The translations under genes and the position numbers were made by a program. A model generated the notes under the pieces. The model searched no databases. It saw nothing but the letters and a program-made list of their open reading frames with translations, and was not told the DNA's origin. From Eggerthellaceae bacterium (GTDB taxonomy: Bacteria > Actinomycetota > Coriobacteriia > Coriobacteriales > Eggerthellaceae): a stretch of DNA of 52,157 bases. Within the stretch, counting starts at the first letter, position 1; each line of letters begins with the position of its first letter. Positions 33,361-41,051 of this stretch are shown here, piece after piece. The stretch covers positions 1 through 52,157 of the forward strand of contig JALCHN010000011.1 of assembly GCA_022644775.1 (NCBI GenBank), given 5' to 3'.

Positions 33361-33664
33361 GGAATCCCCTTCCCAGGGCGGTTGAAGGCGGGCGTGGAAC
33401 GGGCGGCATGTAGCGGTGCCGTCGCATGAACTTATAGATAATACCGCGACTTCGGGCGGATTCATGTGGGATGCCCATGGGGAAAGTGAGCCGATGTCCA
33501 TGGTCTGTACAGACGATAACGGCTCCGAATGATTCAGAATTATTAAATTATCATCAACCATTGCGTGACTTCATGGAGAAATGTCAAAACTATGTCAAGA
33601 AGCATGCAGGGCTTGGTAAAGTCATGCTCGACAGTAAGAGGTTCTCGCAAGGATAGGAGTTTGC
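33361..33664. other. Intergenic region between divergent genes
   Basis: 304 bases, more AT-rich than its surroundings (notably 33525-33560), between the divergent DUF1846 and membrane protein genes, so it must hold two promoters. I could not fix either one; no repeat or hairpin stands out. Confidence 0.5.
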
Positions 33665-34243
33665 ATGAGGCTTTTTACAAGCAACCGCACGTCCGTATCC
33701 GATCGCGGAAATAGGGATGCACTGATTCCGGCTAACGCCGTGCTACTGAACGATTCCGACCCCGAAGGCAAAGAGCAGTGGGCGGCGTGCCGCTCGTTCA
33801 TCACCGTGCTCGCGATCGTGGCCGACATTTACCTGGTCGCCATGCTTGTGGGCGTGGCGGCTATTCCCGATCTTACCAGCATGCCGGCGCTCGCCGGCAT
33901 CGTGATGGCGTTTTCGATGGGGCCGGTGCGCAAGCTGATCGCGTCGCTCGCCGTGCACGGCGGCGTGACGCGCCCGATGACGCGCGCCCGCTATATCGCG
34001 TTCTGCACGGCGCCGTCGCTCGTGATGGGCTGGTTGCCCCTGGCCGTGTGGGCCGTGGCGCCGCTCGCCGACGACCTGGGTACCTACCTGTTCGCGTTCG
34101 CGGCCGCTTCGGCGGTCAACGGCGCGCTCGAGCTGAAGAACGCCTGGAACACAATGATGCAGGCCCCGCGCAACGCGATGATGCAGACCGCCGGCGCCCG
34201 CACCTATTGGTACGCCGCCGACCAGTCGCGCGACGAGCGCTAG
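33665..34243 (+). CDS. Small integral membrane protein, unknown function
   Basis: 192 residues, not recognised. A 40-residue hydrophilic N-terminus is followed by about four helices (FITVLAIVADIYLVAMLVGV, MPALAGIVMAFSMGPV, FCTAPSLVMGWLPLAVWAV, LGTYLFAFAAASAVNGALE). The C-terminus is rich in Met, Gln and Ala (TMMQAPRNAMMQTAG). AGGAG upstream with the usual spacing; high-GC codon use like its neighbours, so a real gene. No operon partner. Confidence 0.7.
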   Translation: MRLFTSNRTSVSDRGNRDALIPANAVLLNDSDPEGKEQWAACRSFITVLAIVADIYLVAMLVGVAAIPDLTSMPALAGIVMAFSMGPVRKLIASLAVHGGVTRPMTRARYIAFCTAPSLVMGWLPLAVWAVAPLADDLGTYLFAFAAASAVNGALELKNAWNTMMQAPRNAMMQTAGARTYWYAADQSRDER

Positions 34244-34292
34244 GGGAGGCGCGCAAGCAACCGAGGCGCGGCCGGCCGCCGCGGCTGCCAAC

Positions 34293-34354
34293 AACGCGCT
34301 TTTTGCGCGCGATATCCCCCGATGCCCCGGATCCTTCCGCGAAAGGCGCGTTAT
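34293..34354. repeat. Palindromic element family 2, copy d
   Basis: Left AACGCGCTTTTTGCGCG, right CGCGAAAGGCGCGTTAT; same ends and length as the copies at 6111-6356. Confidence 0.75.
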
Positions 34355-34397
34355 CTGGGGCCTGCGCCTAGCGGGCCACTGTTGCCAAAGCGCTAAC

Positions 34398-34459
34398 AAC
34401 GTGCCTTTCTCGTTCGATTCCGCCCGATACCTCGGATTTTTTTGCGAAAGGCGTGTTAT
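34398..34459. repeat. Palindromic element family 2, copy e
   Basis: Left AACGTGCCTTTCTCG, right GCGAAAGGCGTGTTAT. Like copy c it has the GTG/CAC compensated variant of the ends. Confidence 0.75.
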
Positions 34460-34582
34460 CCGAGTCGGGGGTGTGGCTGGGCTGTGCCCTTCGGGATTCG
34501 GTTCGCCTCGCGCGCATTCCTCTCGCGGTAGAATAGGCGTCGTTCTATTCGCGTTTCCGCAAGATGGAAGGTCATCTGCCTT

Positions 34583-35407
34583 ATGAAGTTCATATCGTGG
34601 AACATCGATTCCCTGAACGCGGCGCTCACCGGCAAGAGTGCCCGCGCCGACCTCACGCGCGCCGTGCTCGACACGATCGCCGAAGAGGACGCCGACATCA
34701 TCGCCATTCAGGAGACCAAGCTGCCGGCCGTCGGCATGAACAAGAAGCAGGCCGAAGCGCTCGAGGCGTATTTCCCCGGCTACGACGCCGCCTGGGTGAG
34801 CTCGCACGAGCCGGCGCGCAAGGGTTATGCGGGCACGATGGCTCTCTACAAGAAGGGGCTGGACGTGACGCCCGCCTATCCGGCGATCGGGGCGCCCGAG
34901 CCCATGGACGAAGAGGGGCGCCTGATTACGCTCGAGCTGCCCGATTTCTATTTCAATTTGGTCTATACGCCGAACGCCGGCGACGGGCTCAAGCGCCTGG
35001 GCGAGCGCCAGCTGTGGGACGCGCGCTACGCCGACTACCTGGCCGAGCTCGATGCGCGCAAGCCGGTTATCGCGTGTGGCGACTACAACGTGGCGCATGA
35101 GGAGATCGACCTGGCCAATCCGGCTGCCAACCATATGTCGGCCGGATTCACCGACGAAGAGCGCGCCGGTTTCACGCACTTGCTGGGGCGAGGCTTCGTC
35201 GACACCTTCCGCTACGTGCACGGCGACGAGACGGGCGCCTATTCCTGGTGGGCCCAGCGCGTGAAAACGAGCAAGATCAACAACGCGGGCTGGCGCATCG
35301 ACTACTTCCTGGTGAGCGACCGCATGAAGGGGCGGGTCGTGCGGTCGGACATGGTAGATTCAGGTCCGCGCCAGGATCACGCGCCCATTCTGCTCGAAAT
35401 CGAGTAG
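34583..35407 (+). CDS. xth: Exodeoxyribonuclease III (AP endonuclease family)
   Basis: 274 residues. Endonuclease/exonuclease/phosphatase fold with the complete ExoIII active site: MKFISWNIDSL, IIAIQETKLP, GDYNVAHEEIDLANP, SWWAQR, WRIDYFLVS and the final QDHAPILLEI. It acts in base-excision repair, cutting at abasic sites and trimming 3' ends. GGAAGG upstream. Single gene closed by a terminator. Confidence 0.95.
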   Translation: MKFISWNIDSLNAALTGKSARADLTRAVLDTIAEEDADIIAIQETKLPAVGMNKKQAEALEAYFPGYDAAWVSSHEPARKGYAGTMALYKKGLDVTPAYPAIGAPEPMDEEGRLITLELPDFYFNLVYTPNAGDGLKRLGERQLWDARYADYLAELDARKPVIACGDYNVAHEEIDLANPAANHMSAGFTDEERAGFTHLLGRGFVDTFRYVHGDETGAYSWWAQRVKTSKINNAGWRIDYFLVSDRMKGRVVRSDMVDSGPRQDHAPILLEIE

Positions 35408-35429
35408 CGAGCGCGTCGCAGATATGGCG

Positions 35430-35480
35430 GGGCGGTTCTCTTCGGCGCTCGACAAGCGCGTCGAAGAGAACCGCCCTTTT
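35430..35480 (+). terminator. Rho-independent terminator of xth
   Basis: Arms 35430-35444 and 35462-35476 pair over 15 bp; the loop contains a further GCGCT/AGCGC pairing; TTTT follows. Confidence 0.85.
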
Positions 35481-35500
35481 GGCATTCTGCAGGCAGCGGC

Positions 35501-35794
35501 CTAGCGGTCGCTTGCGGGGGTGGGGACGCTGCGCATGACGGTGAGCAGCGTTTCGTAGACGGTGCGCAGGTCCTCGTCGCGCAGCGGGCCTCCGTTTTCG
35601 GCGGCGATCTTTTCGAAGATGCGCTCTTCGCGCGCCGGGTCGTAGAGGTTCATGCCGGCGCCGGGCTTCAGTGCGCGGATGGCGAGCGACTGGCGGGCGC
35701 GCGCGTTCAGCAGGTCGACGATTCTGCGGTCGAGCGCGTCGATTTCCTTGCGGTGCGCTTCGATCTGGGCGATGTTTTCGGAATTCTGACTCAT
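35501..35794 (-). CDS. Chorismate mutase (AroQ type)
   Basis: 97 residues, the size of a stand-alone AroQ domain. Signature HRKEIDALDRRIVDLLNARA (first helix), then the substrate-binding Arg and Lys region (QSLAIRALKPGAG), DPAREERIFEKI and YETLLTVM. It converts chorismate to prephenate for Phe/Tyr synthesis. AAGAGG upstream; single gene. Confidence 0.9.
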   Translation of the reverse strand: MSQNSENIAQIEAHRKEIDALDRRIVDLLNARARQSLAIRALKPGAGMNLYDPAREERIFEKIAAENGGPLRDEDLRTVYETLLTVMRSVPTPASDR

Positions 35795-36141
35795 GGCGTG
35801 CCTCTTTCGCGGTGGTTTTCCGCCATCATAGCAAAGCGCTCCACCCTGCTAAAGCGCTGCTGCCTCCTGCGCGGGGAATCCACACGCTTGCGCAAGCGGG
35901 CGCGTGATGGGGCGCTTGCGCCCTCCGCAGGGCTGGGCCCCGTGACGGATACATGCTCCTTTCGCGTGCCGGTGATGAGGAAGCGTCTGCTTGCGATGGC
36001 AACCCTCGCGCCCTCCTGCGCTTTTGCCTTCCCAAACGAAAAGCGGCGCGGGGCGAACGAATCGCCCCGCGCCGCTTATGCGCGCGCATGTGCGCGCTGG
36101 TCGTCTTGCCTGCTTGAGCGCCGCTCGCGTAGCCCGCACTC
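35795..36141. other. Intergenic region between two minus-strand genes
   Basis: 347 bases. It contains the uppP terminator at 36041-36077 and then about 240 bases in which I see no gene, repeat or promoter that I can support. Confidence 0.5.
36041..36077 (-). terminator. Rho-independent terminator of uppP
   Basis: Perfect 16-bp arms (36041-36056, 36062-36077) with a 5-base loop; on the minus strand the stem is followed by TTCGTTTGG. Confidence 0.85.
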
Positions 36142-37050
36142 TTAGAACAGGCCCATGCCCTTGGCGCCGAAATAGCCGAGCACGATGACGCCCACGACGA
36201 TGCGGTACCAGCCGAAGGCGGTGAAGTCGTTCTTCTTGATGTAGCCCATGAGGAACTTGATCGAGATGACCGACACGACGAACGCGCACAGGACGCCGGC
36301 GACGAGCACGGCGACTTCGGTCTGCGACATCGTCAGTCCGGCGGCGAGGAACTTGATGACCTTCACGATGCCCCAGCCGAACATGATGGGGATGGCCAGG
36401 AAGAAGGTGAACTCGGTCGCGGCCACGCGCGAGCAGCCCGACAGCATGCCGCCGATGATCGTGGCGCCGCTGCGGCTCGTGCCGGGGACGATGGCCAGGC
36501 ACTGGAAGGCGCCGATCTTCAGCGCGGTGGGGATGTCGATATCGTCGACGGTCGCGGTGCGGAAGATGCTCGATGCGTCCGAGCCGGGACGCGCGTGCTT
36601 GCCGTGCGCCGGCATGACCGCGGCCTGGGCTTCCAAGCGGCGGTTGCGGCGTTCCATGATGATGAAGACGATGCCGTAGAGAATGAGCATCGAAGCGACG
36701 ACGATGCCGTTGTAGAAGTGGTCGTGCACCCAGTCGTCGAGCAGCAGGCCCACTACCGCTGCCGGGATGCAGCCGATGAGCACCATGCCCCACAGGCGCC
36801 AGGTGCCTTTGCGCTGTTCGGGGGTCTTCTTGCGCGAGAAGGGGTTGAGCTTGGTGAAGTAGAGGATGATGACGGCCATGATTGCGCCGATCTGGATGAC
36901 CACGAGGAACATGGCGAGGAACTGGTCGGACACGTTGAGCTTCAAGAACTCGTCGACCAGGATCATGTGGCCGGTCGAGGAAATGGGCAGCCATTCGGTG
37001 ATGCCCTCGACGAAGCCGAGGAACAGCGCTTTCAGTACTTCGATAATCAT
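36142..37050 (-). CDS. uppP: Undecaprenyl-diphosphate phosphatase
   Basis: 302 residues, polytopic BacA/UppP family: the catalytic motif FVEGITEWLPISSTGHMILV near residue 13 and VPGTSRSGATIIGGMLSG near residue 190. It recycles the undecaprenyl carrier for peptidoglycan and other envelope polymers. A hydrophilic insert (residues about 135-170, including RRNRRLEAQAAVMPAHGKHA) lies between the halves. I start at ATG 37050, where the family begins with MIIEVLKALFLG; upstream in-frame starts would read through the repeat cluster. Confidence 0.93.
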   Translation of the reverse strand: MIIEVLKALFLGFVEGITEWLPISSTGHMILVDEFLKLNVSDQFLAMFLVVIQIGAIMAVIILYFTKLNPFSRKKTPEQRKGTWRLWGMVLIGCIPAAVVGLLLDDWVHDHFYNGIVVASMLILYGIVFIIMERRNRRLEAQAAVMPAHGKHARPGSDASSIFRTATVDDIDIPTALKIGAFQCLAIVPGTSRSGATIIGGMLSGCSRVAATEFTFFLAIPIMFGWGIVKVIKFLAAGLTMSQTEVAVLVAGVLCAFVVSVISIKFLMGYIKKNDFTAFGWYRIVVGVIVLGYFGAKGMGLF

Positions 37051-37404
37051 GCGGTTGCGACTTTCATAGATGCGACGGACGAAACGCGGGCGCATCCGCC
37101 CACGGGCGAGCAATCGTACCATGGGCGGATGTGCGTTTTTTGTCGGTGGAAGGCGCCACCCGAAAACTCGCACACGTGACACCGGGTGACAGCGGGGCGC
37201 GTGTGACAACGGGCGCGCGTGATGTTGTCACGCGAACGGGTGACAACAGGGGCGCGTGATGTTGTCACTCCGTGCCTTCGCAATTGCGATGAAAGCGCGG
37301 GCTCGCGCGGGTGCGGGGCGCACGCGGCGGGCAAGTTCGCTAGAATGCTGTGCAGATACCCTGCTGCGGCACGCGCGTGCCGCCGTTTCAAAAAGGAGCA
37401 ATCT
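37051..37404. other. Intergenic region between uppP and guaA
   Basis: 354 bases between divergent genes. The middle is occupied by the palindromic cluster at 37171-37270; the last 130 bases should hold the guaA promoter, which I could not define. No XMP/guanine riboswitch was recognised. Confidence 0.5.
37171..37270. repeat. Cluster of the dispersed palindromic element (family 1)
   Basis: Tandem inverted copies: GTGACACCGGGTGACAGCGG, then GTGTGACAACGGGCGCGCG with TGATGTTGTCACGCG, then GGTGACAACAGGGGCGCG with TGATGTTGTCACTCC. The last is the reverse complement of bases 20-53 with two changes. Confidence 0.85.
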
Positions 37405-38994
37405 GTGGCTACTGCATCTACCGATCAGAAGGTCATCGTTCTCGATTTCGGCGCCCAGTACGGGCAGCTCATCGCCCGCCGCGTGCGCGATCTGCACGTG
37501 TATTCCGAAATCATGCCGTGCGATGCGTCCGCCGAAGAGATCATGGCGCAGCATCCGTCGGCGATCATCCTTTCAGGCGGCCCGGCGAGCGTGTACGCCG
37601 AAGATGCGCCCAAGGTCGACCCCAAGGTCTTCGAGCTGGGGCTTCCCGTTCTCGGCTTCTGCTACGGCCAGCAGATCATGGCCGTCACGCTGGGCGGCAC
37701 CGTGGGCCACACCGAAAAGGGCGAGTACGGCCACGCCACGCTCACGCGCGAAGGTGAAAGCCGCCTGCTCGACGGCACCCCGCAGGAACAGCAGGTGTGG
37801 ATGAGCCATCGCGACGCCGTGAGCGTGGTGCCCGAAGGCTTCAAGGTCACCGGCCGCACCGAAACCTGCCCGGTGGCGTCGATGGAATGCCCCGAGCGCA
37901 ACCTCTACGCGACCCAGTTCCACCCCGAGGTACGCCACACGCCCAACGGGCAGGACATGCTTTCCAACTTCCTGTTCAAGATCTGCGGGCTCGAGCCCAA
38001 CTGGACCATGGAGGGCATCATCGATTCGATGGTGGCCGACATCCGCGCCAAGGTGGGCGGCGACCGCGTGATCCTGGCGCTTTCCGGCGGCGTCGATTCG
38101 AGCGTGGTGGCCGCGCTCATGAGCCGCGCGGTGGGCAAGCAGGTGACCTGCGTGTTCGTGAACCACGGGCTGCTGCGCAAGAACGAGCCCGAGCAGGTGG
38201 AAGAGGTCTTCACCAAGCAGTTCGACGTCGATTTCGTGCACGTGCATGCCGAAGAGCGCTACGCAAAGCTGCTCGACGGCGTGACCGAACCCGAGCAGAA
38301 GCGCCGCATTATCGGCACGCAGTTCTGGAAGGAATTCTTCGCTGTGGCGCAGAAGCTCGACGGCGTGAAGTTCCTGGCGCAGGGGACCATCTATCCCGAC
38401 ATCATCGAGTCGGGCGCGCGCAAGACCGGCGGCAAGGCGTCGACGATCAAGAGCCACCACAACCTGATTCCGTTCCCCGACGGTGTGCATTTCGACCTGA
38501 TCGAGCCGCTCGATCATTTCTTCAAGGATGAGGTGCGCGCGCTGGGCACGGCGCTGGGGCTGCCCGACCACATCGTGTACCGCCAGCCGTTCCCGGGCCC
38601 GGGCCTGGCCATCCGCATCATCGGCGCGGTGACGCCCGAAAAGCTCGAGATCCTGAAGAACGCCGACGCGATCGTGCGCGAGGAGCTCGACGCCTACAAC
38701 GCCAAGCTCTTCGAGGAAACGGGGGAGCGCAACAGCGAGCATTCCGTGTGGCAGTACTTCGCGGTGCTGCCCGACATCAAAAGCGTGGGCGTGATGGGCG
38801 ACGAGCGCACCTACGCGCGCCCGATCATCCTGCGCGCCGTGGAAAGCAGCGACGCGATGACCGCCGACTGGGCCAAGCTGCCCTACGAGGTGCTGGGGAA
38901 GATTTCGAGCCGCATCGTGGCCGAAGTGCCCGGCGTGAACCGCGTGGCCTACGACATCACGTCCAAGCCGCCCGCGACGATCGAGTGGGAATAA
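37405..38994 (+). CDS. guaA: GMP synthase (glutamine-hydrolysing)
   Basis: 529 residues, full length. Class I glutaminase domain with Cys in VLGFCYGQQIMA near residue 88 and His/Glu in ATQFHPEVRHT; ATP-pyrophosphatase P-loop ALSGGVDSSVVAAL near 230; C-terminal dimerisation part ending PATIEWE. It makes GMP from XMP, linking with the xpt/pbuX salvage genes. GTG start behind AAGGAG; the frame extends upstream through the repeat cluster but without a ribosome site. Confidence 0.96.
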   Translation: MATASTDQKVIVLDFGAQYGQLIARRVRDLHVYSEIMPCDASAEEIMAQHPSAIILSGGPASVYAEDAPKVDPKVFELGLPVLGFCYGQQIMAVTLGGTVGHTEKGEYGHATLTREGESRLLDGTPQEQQVWMSHRDAVSVVPEGFKVTGRTETCPVASMECPERNLYATQFHPEVRHTPNGQDMLSNFLFKICGLEPNWTMEGIIDSMVADIRAKVGGDRVILALSGGVDSSVVAALMSRAVGKQVTCVFVNHGLLRKNEPEQVEEVFTKQFDVDFVHVHAEERYAKLLDGVTEPEQKRRIIGTQFWKEFFAVAQKLDGVKFLAQGTIYPDIIESGARKTGGKASTIKSHHNLIPFPDGVHFDLIEPLDHFFKDEVRALGTALGLPDHIVYRQPFPGPGLAIRIIGAVTPEKLEILKNADAIVREELDAYNAKLFEETGERNSEHSVWQYFAVLPDIKSVGVMGDERTYARPIILRAVESSDAMTADWAKLPYEVLGKISSRIVAEVPGVNRVAYDITSKPPATIEWE

Positions 38995-39041
38995 AAAACC
39001 GCCCGAAACACCCTGTTGCGCAAGGTGACGGAAACCAACGA

Positions 39042-39071
39042 AACCCCAGGTAGGATTACCTATCTGGGGTT
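39042..39071 (+). terminator. Terminator downstream of guaA
   Basis: A 13-bp stem (one wobble) with loop ATTA, built from AACCCCAGGTAGG and its complement, followed by CTTTGCTGT, 47 bases after the guaA stop. It marks the left limit of the accessory island. Confidence 0.8.
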
Positions 39072-39137
39072 CTTTGCTGTCATGCTACGAAACATTCCGA
39101 AGCGCTTTTTTCGGGATAATTCGTACCGGAATTCGTA

Positions 39138-39166
39138 CCTGACAAATCGTCAGACAATTTGTCAGG
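39138..39166 (+). repeat. Island palindromic element R1
   Basis: 29-bp element: CCTGACAAAT, C, GTCAGA, CA, ATTTGTCAGG. Oriented by the asymmetric core GTCAGA (this orientation called plus). Nine copies occur between 39.1 and 45.4 kb. Confidence 0.85.
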
Positions 39167-39189
39167 TTGAGCGCAGAGCGTGGCGGGAG

Positions 39190-39405
39190 CTAGTGTTTGA
39201 ATGCAACAACCTTGCAGCCCGCGCAATGCCAAGCTTCCACGCTAGTTCGGCATCCTAGTTTCGGTTCGGTGATTTGCACGAAGCCCTCGGCATTCCGCGC
39301 GTTCTCGAAAACGCCGGGAACCCGACTTGCGAACCCGAAAGCGCCGTCTTTGCTGGCAAACAACCAACCTTGTTCCATGCTCGCGCCACATTCAGGGCAG
39401 TTCAT
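39190..39405 (-). CDS. Small zinc-ribbon protein (DUF6487-like)
   Basis: 71 residues. MNCPECGASMEQGWLFAS at the start and WHCAGCKVVAFKH at the end give two CxxC knuckles (CPEC, CAGC), as in PF20097-type proteins of unknown function. The middle is Gly/Phe-rich. Weak ribosome site GAAAGGAGC. It is last in the tetR operon, 37 bases after the membrane protein gene. Confidence 0.75.
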   Translation of the reverse strand: MNCPECGASMEQGWLFASKDGAFGFASRVPGVFENARNAEGFVQITEPKLGCRTSVEAWHCAGCKVVAFKH

Positions 39406-39442
39406 AGCTGCTCCTTTCCATGCATTTTGTTATCGGTCGGGC

Positions 39443-39859
39443 TTACAGCGCAATAACTCTCGCGATTTCCACGACTATGATCTTCACGGCAACGCCTGAC
39501 GCCATAAACCAAAAACAGAGCTCTTTAGCCTGTTGCGAGTTCGCGATGAGCATGGCGATTGCAGACGCGATTATGACAAGGGCGCCAATGCACCCTGCAA
39601 CGGTCGGGATGCTGACCAACGGGAACAACCCCGCCGCGCAACTCCCATTGATGGAGGACTGAATGGTCTTGTCCAAGCCGTCGCGCGCCGCCGCGAAGCA
39701 GCAAACGGCAAGGCCGAACGCAAGGAGCAGCAGCCCCCGCATTCCCCAGTGCTGGACACTGCCGCGGTTGACGATCGTGTAGCCGATGAAGACGACAAGG
39801 GCGAGAATCATGAGCGTTGTGGCTATGGTGGTCGTATCGCCGAAGTAAAGTTTCGTCAT
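39443..39859 (-). CDS. Four-helix membrane protein, unknown function
   Basis: 138 residues, not recognised. Four hydrophobic helices: TIATTLMILALVVFIGYTIV, GLLLLAFGLAVCCFAA, PTVAGCIGALVIIASAIAML and FWFMASGVAVKIIVVEIARV. Its ATG overlaps the TGA of the tetR gene by four bases, so the two are translated together; the repressor probably governs it. Possible roles are envelope stress or small-molecule tolerance, but the sequence shows none. Confidence 0.72.
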   Translation of the reverse strand: MTKLYFGDTTTIATTLMILALVVFIGYTIVNRGSVQHWGMRGLLLLAFGLAVCCFAAARDGLDKTIQSSINGSCAAGLFPLVSIPTVAGCIGALVIIASAIAMLIANSQQAKELCFWFMASGVAVKIIVVEIARVIAL

Positions 39860-40494
39860 CGGGAGTCCTCCTTACCTGCTGTGCAGCAAATCCTTCCCGC
39901 TTCAATCTGGTCGATGAATCGGCTTACATGATCGTCCAGCAGCTCCATTGCGCGCGCTTCGCTCATCCCCCCGTCGGACAAGCCGTATAACAGGAACATC
40001 GGCCCATAGAACTCCAGCGCAAGCTGCCAAGCCGCGTCTTCAGAGCCTGTAATCTCACCGAACACCGACGCCATGTATTCAACAGGGCCGCCCGCCAAGT
40101 ACTTTTGGTACAGCTCGGCCATGCCCGAATCCCGATACTGCTCCAACGTCAGCATCTTGCGAAAACGGGAGGGGAATTCCTCCTCCGTCCAATGCAGGAA
40201 CTGTGCTCTGCTGTATGCGCGGATCTTCTCGGCGGGGATTTCCTTGTAAGCGGCAGCGCCGCCCAGATCGTTCCCCGGCATGGAGAACCGTTGCGACCGC
40301 TCAGTGTCCAGCTCATCCATTCGCGCAACAATACAATCCAAAATGTCTTGCTTGCAGGCGAAATGCTTGTAAAGGGCGGCCTTCGAGACCCCGACCTGCT
40401 TCGCGATATCGCCTAAAGACGTACCCAGATACCCTTTTTCGGAGAACAACCGAAGCGCTGCTTCCGTGATCCGGTCCTTCGTGCTCGGCTCCAT
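39856..40494 (-). CDS. TetR/AcrR family transcriptional regulator
   Basis: 212 residues. The N-terminal helix-turn-helix is typical: RITEAALRLFSEKGYLGTSL, GDIAKQVGVSKAALYKHFAC, KQDILDCIVARMDEL. The C-terminal ligand domain is unclassified; a CC pair lies near the end (RICCTAGK). It heads an operon with the membrane protein and zinc-ribbon genes. Its promoter is overlapped by a perfect inverted repeat (40513-40556), so it very likely represses itself. Confidence 0.9.
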   Translation of the reverse strand: MEPSTKDRITEAALRLFSEKGYLGTSLGDIAKQVGVSKAALYKHFACKQDILDCIVARMDELDTERSQRFSMPGNDLGGAAAYKEIPAEKIRAYSRAQFLHWTEEEFPSRFRKMLTLEQYRDSGMAELYQKYLAGGPVEYMASVFGEITGSEDAAWQLALEFYGPMFLLYGLSDGGMSEARAMELLDDHVSRFIDQIEAGRICCTAGKEDSR

Positions 40495-40512
40495 ATCAGT
40501 CCTCTCTCTGTT

Positions 40513-40561
40513 AGGTGACCGAACGGTAACCTAGTATAGTTACCGTTCGGTCACCTGTCAA
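40513..40561 (-). promoter_or_regulatory. Promoter and autorepressor operator of the tetR operon
   Basis: On the minus strand, TTGACA (40561-40556), 17 bases, TATACT (40538-40533) is a consensus sigma-70 promoter. A perfect 18-bp inverted repeat, AGGTGACCGAACGGTAAC (40513-40530) and its complement (40539-40556), covers the spacer and flanks the -10. Each arm contains the smaller near-palindrome ACCGAACGGT, so two TetR dimers may bind. Confidence 0.85.
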
Positions 40562-40659
40562 GAAAGCATGCAAGATGCCGGAGAGGCGGGCAATCTCATC
40601 GAGAGCGTGGGCGCCACTTCGATCTAAGCATCAAATGCATCAACGGAAAGGCCCCATAA

Positions 40660-40779
40660 GGACTGCCCAGCTCGGGCTACGAGTGGGCATCGAAGTCCGA
40701 CGTGGAGGTCTACTTCGGCCCGAACATGACAGCCGACGACTACAGGAGTCAGGCCTGGCTTCCGATAGAGAAGCGCTAA
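40660..40779 (+). pseudogene. Remnant of a GyrI-like/effector-binding domain gene
   Basis: A 39-codon stretch ends in a normal-looking tail: SGYEWASKSDVEVYFGPN, then MTADDYRSQAWLPIEKR, stop. The D-Y-R-x-x-x-W-x-P pattern resembles the C-terminal strand of AraC/GyrI-like ligand-binding domains. There is no start codon or ribosome site; a stop at 40657 cuts the frame. Probably the 3' end of a gene lost by deletion. Confidence 0.45.
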
Positions 40780-40819
40780 GCGTAAATCGAACATTGCACG
40801 AAACAACGGTCTAGAGGCG

Positions 40820-40848
40820 TCTGACAAATCGTCAGACAATTTGTCAGG
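40820..40848 (+). repeat. Island palindromic element R2
   Basis: Identical to R1 over 28 of 29 bases, same orientation, followed by TTTTTCCC. It lies between the gene remnant and the channel gene. Confidence 0.85.
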
Positions 40849-40926
40849 TTTTTCCCAACGCTTAGAACCACGACCGCCGCTCACCCGACCGCCGTTTTCG
40901 CCAGCGCGTGGTCTCGTACGAACGTT

Positions 40927-40935
40927 TGGTACAAT
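40927..40935 (+). promoter_or_regulatory. Extended -10 promoter of the channel gene
   Basis: TGG followed by TACAAT (40930-40935), an extended -10 element; no good -35. The transcript start would be near 40942, about 110 bases before the ATG at 41052. Confidence 0.5.
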
Positions 40936-41051
40936 TTCCGACGACTTTGGAAGTACACCGCGCAACGCATTGTGTTGGCAGGGAGCTCATGCTCGCTCGC
41001 AACATCGGTCGCAGGCGGCGTCTGCGCATTAAGCCACGGGAGAGGACTATC

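Larger units (their letters stand above)
34244..34582. other. Intergenic repeat-bearing region
   Basis: 339 bases between two plus-strand genes; about half is occupied by two copies of palindromic family 2 (34293 and 34398). No supported gene. Confidence 0.7.

Noticed and set aside
35753..36145. Open frames between the chorismate mutase and uppP genes
   Set aside because: They cross the chorismate mutase start and the uppP terminator, have no ribosome site and look like translated spacer.
39042..39071. Integration (att) site at the island edge
   Set aside because: The hairpin after guaA is a normal terminator; I found no direct repeat of it at the right edge, no tRNA and no integrase.
40575..40814. 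A 79-codon plus-strand frame between the tetR operon and the channel gene
   Set aside because: No ribosome site or recognisable composition; another frame of the same DNA gives the better supported GyrI-like remnant.
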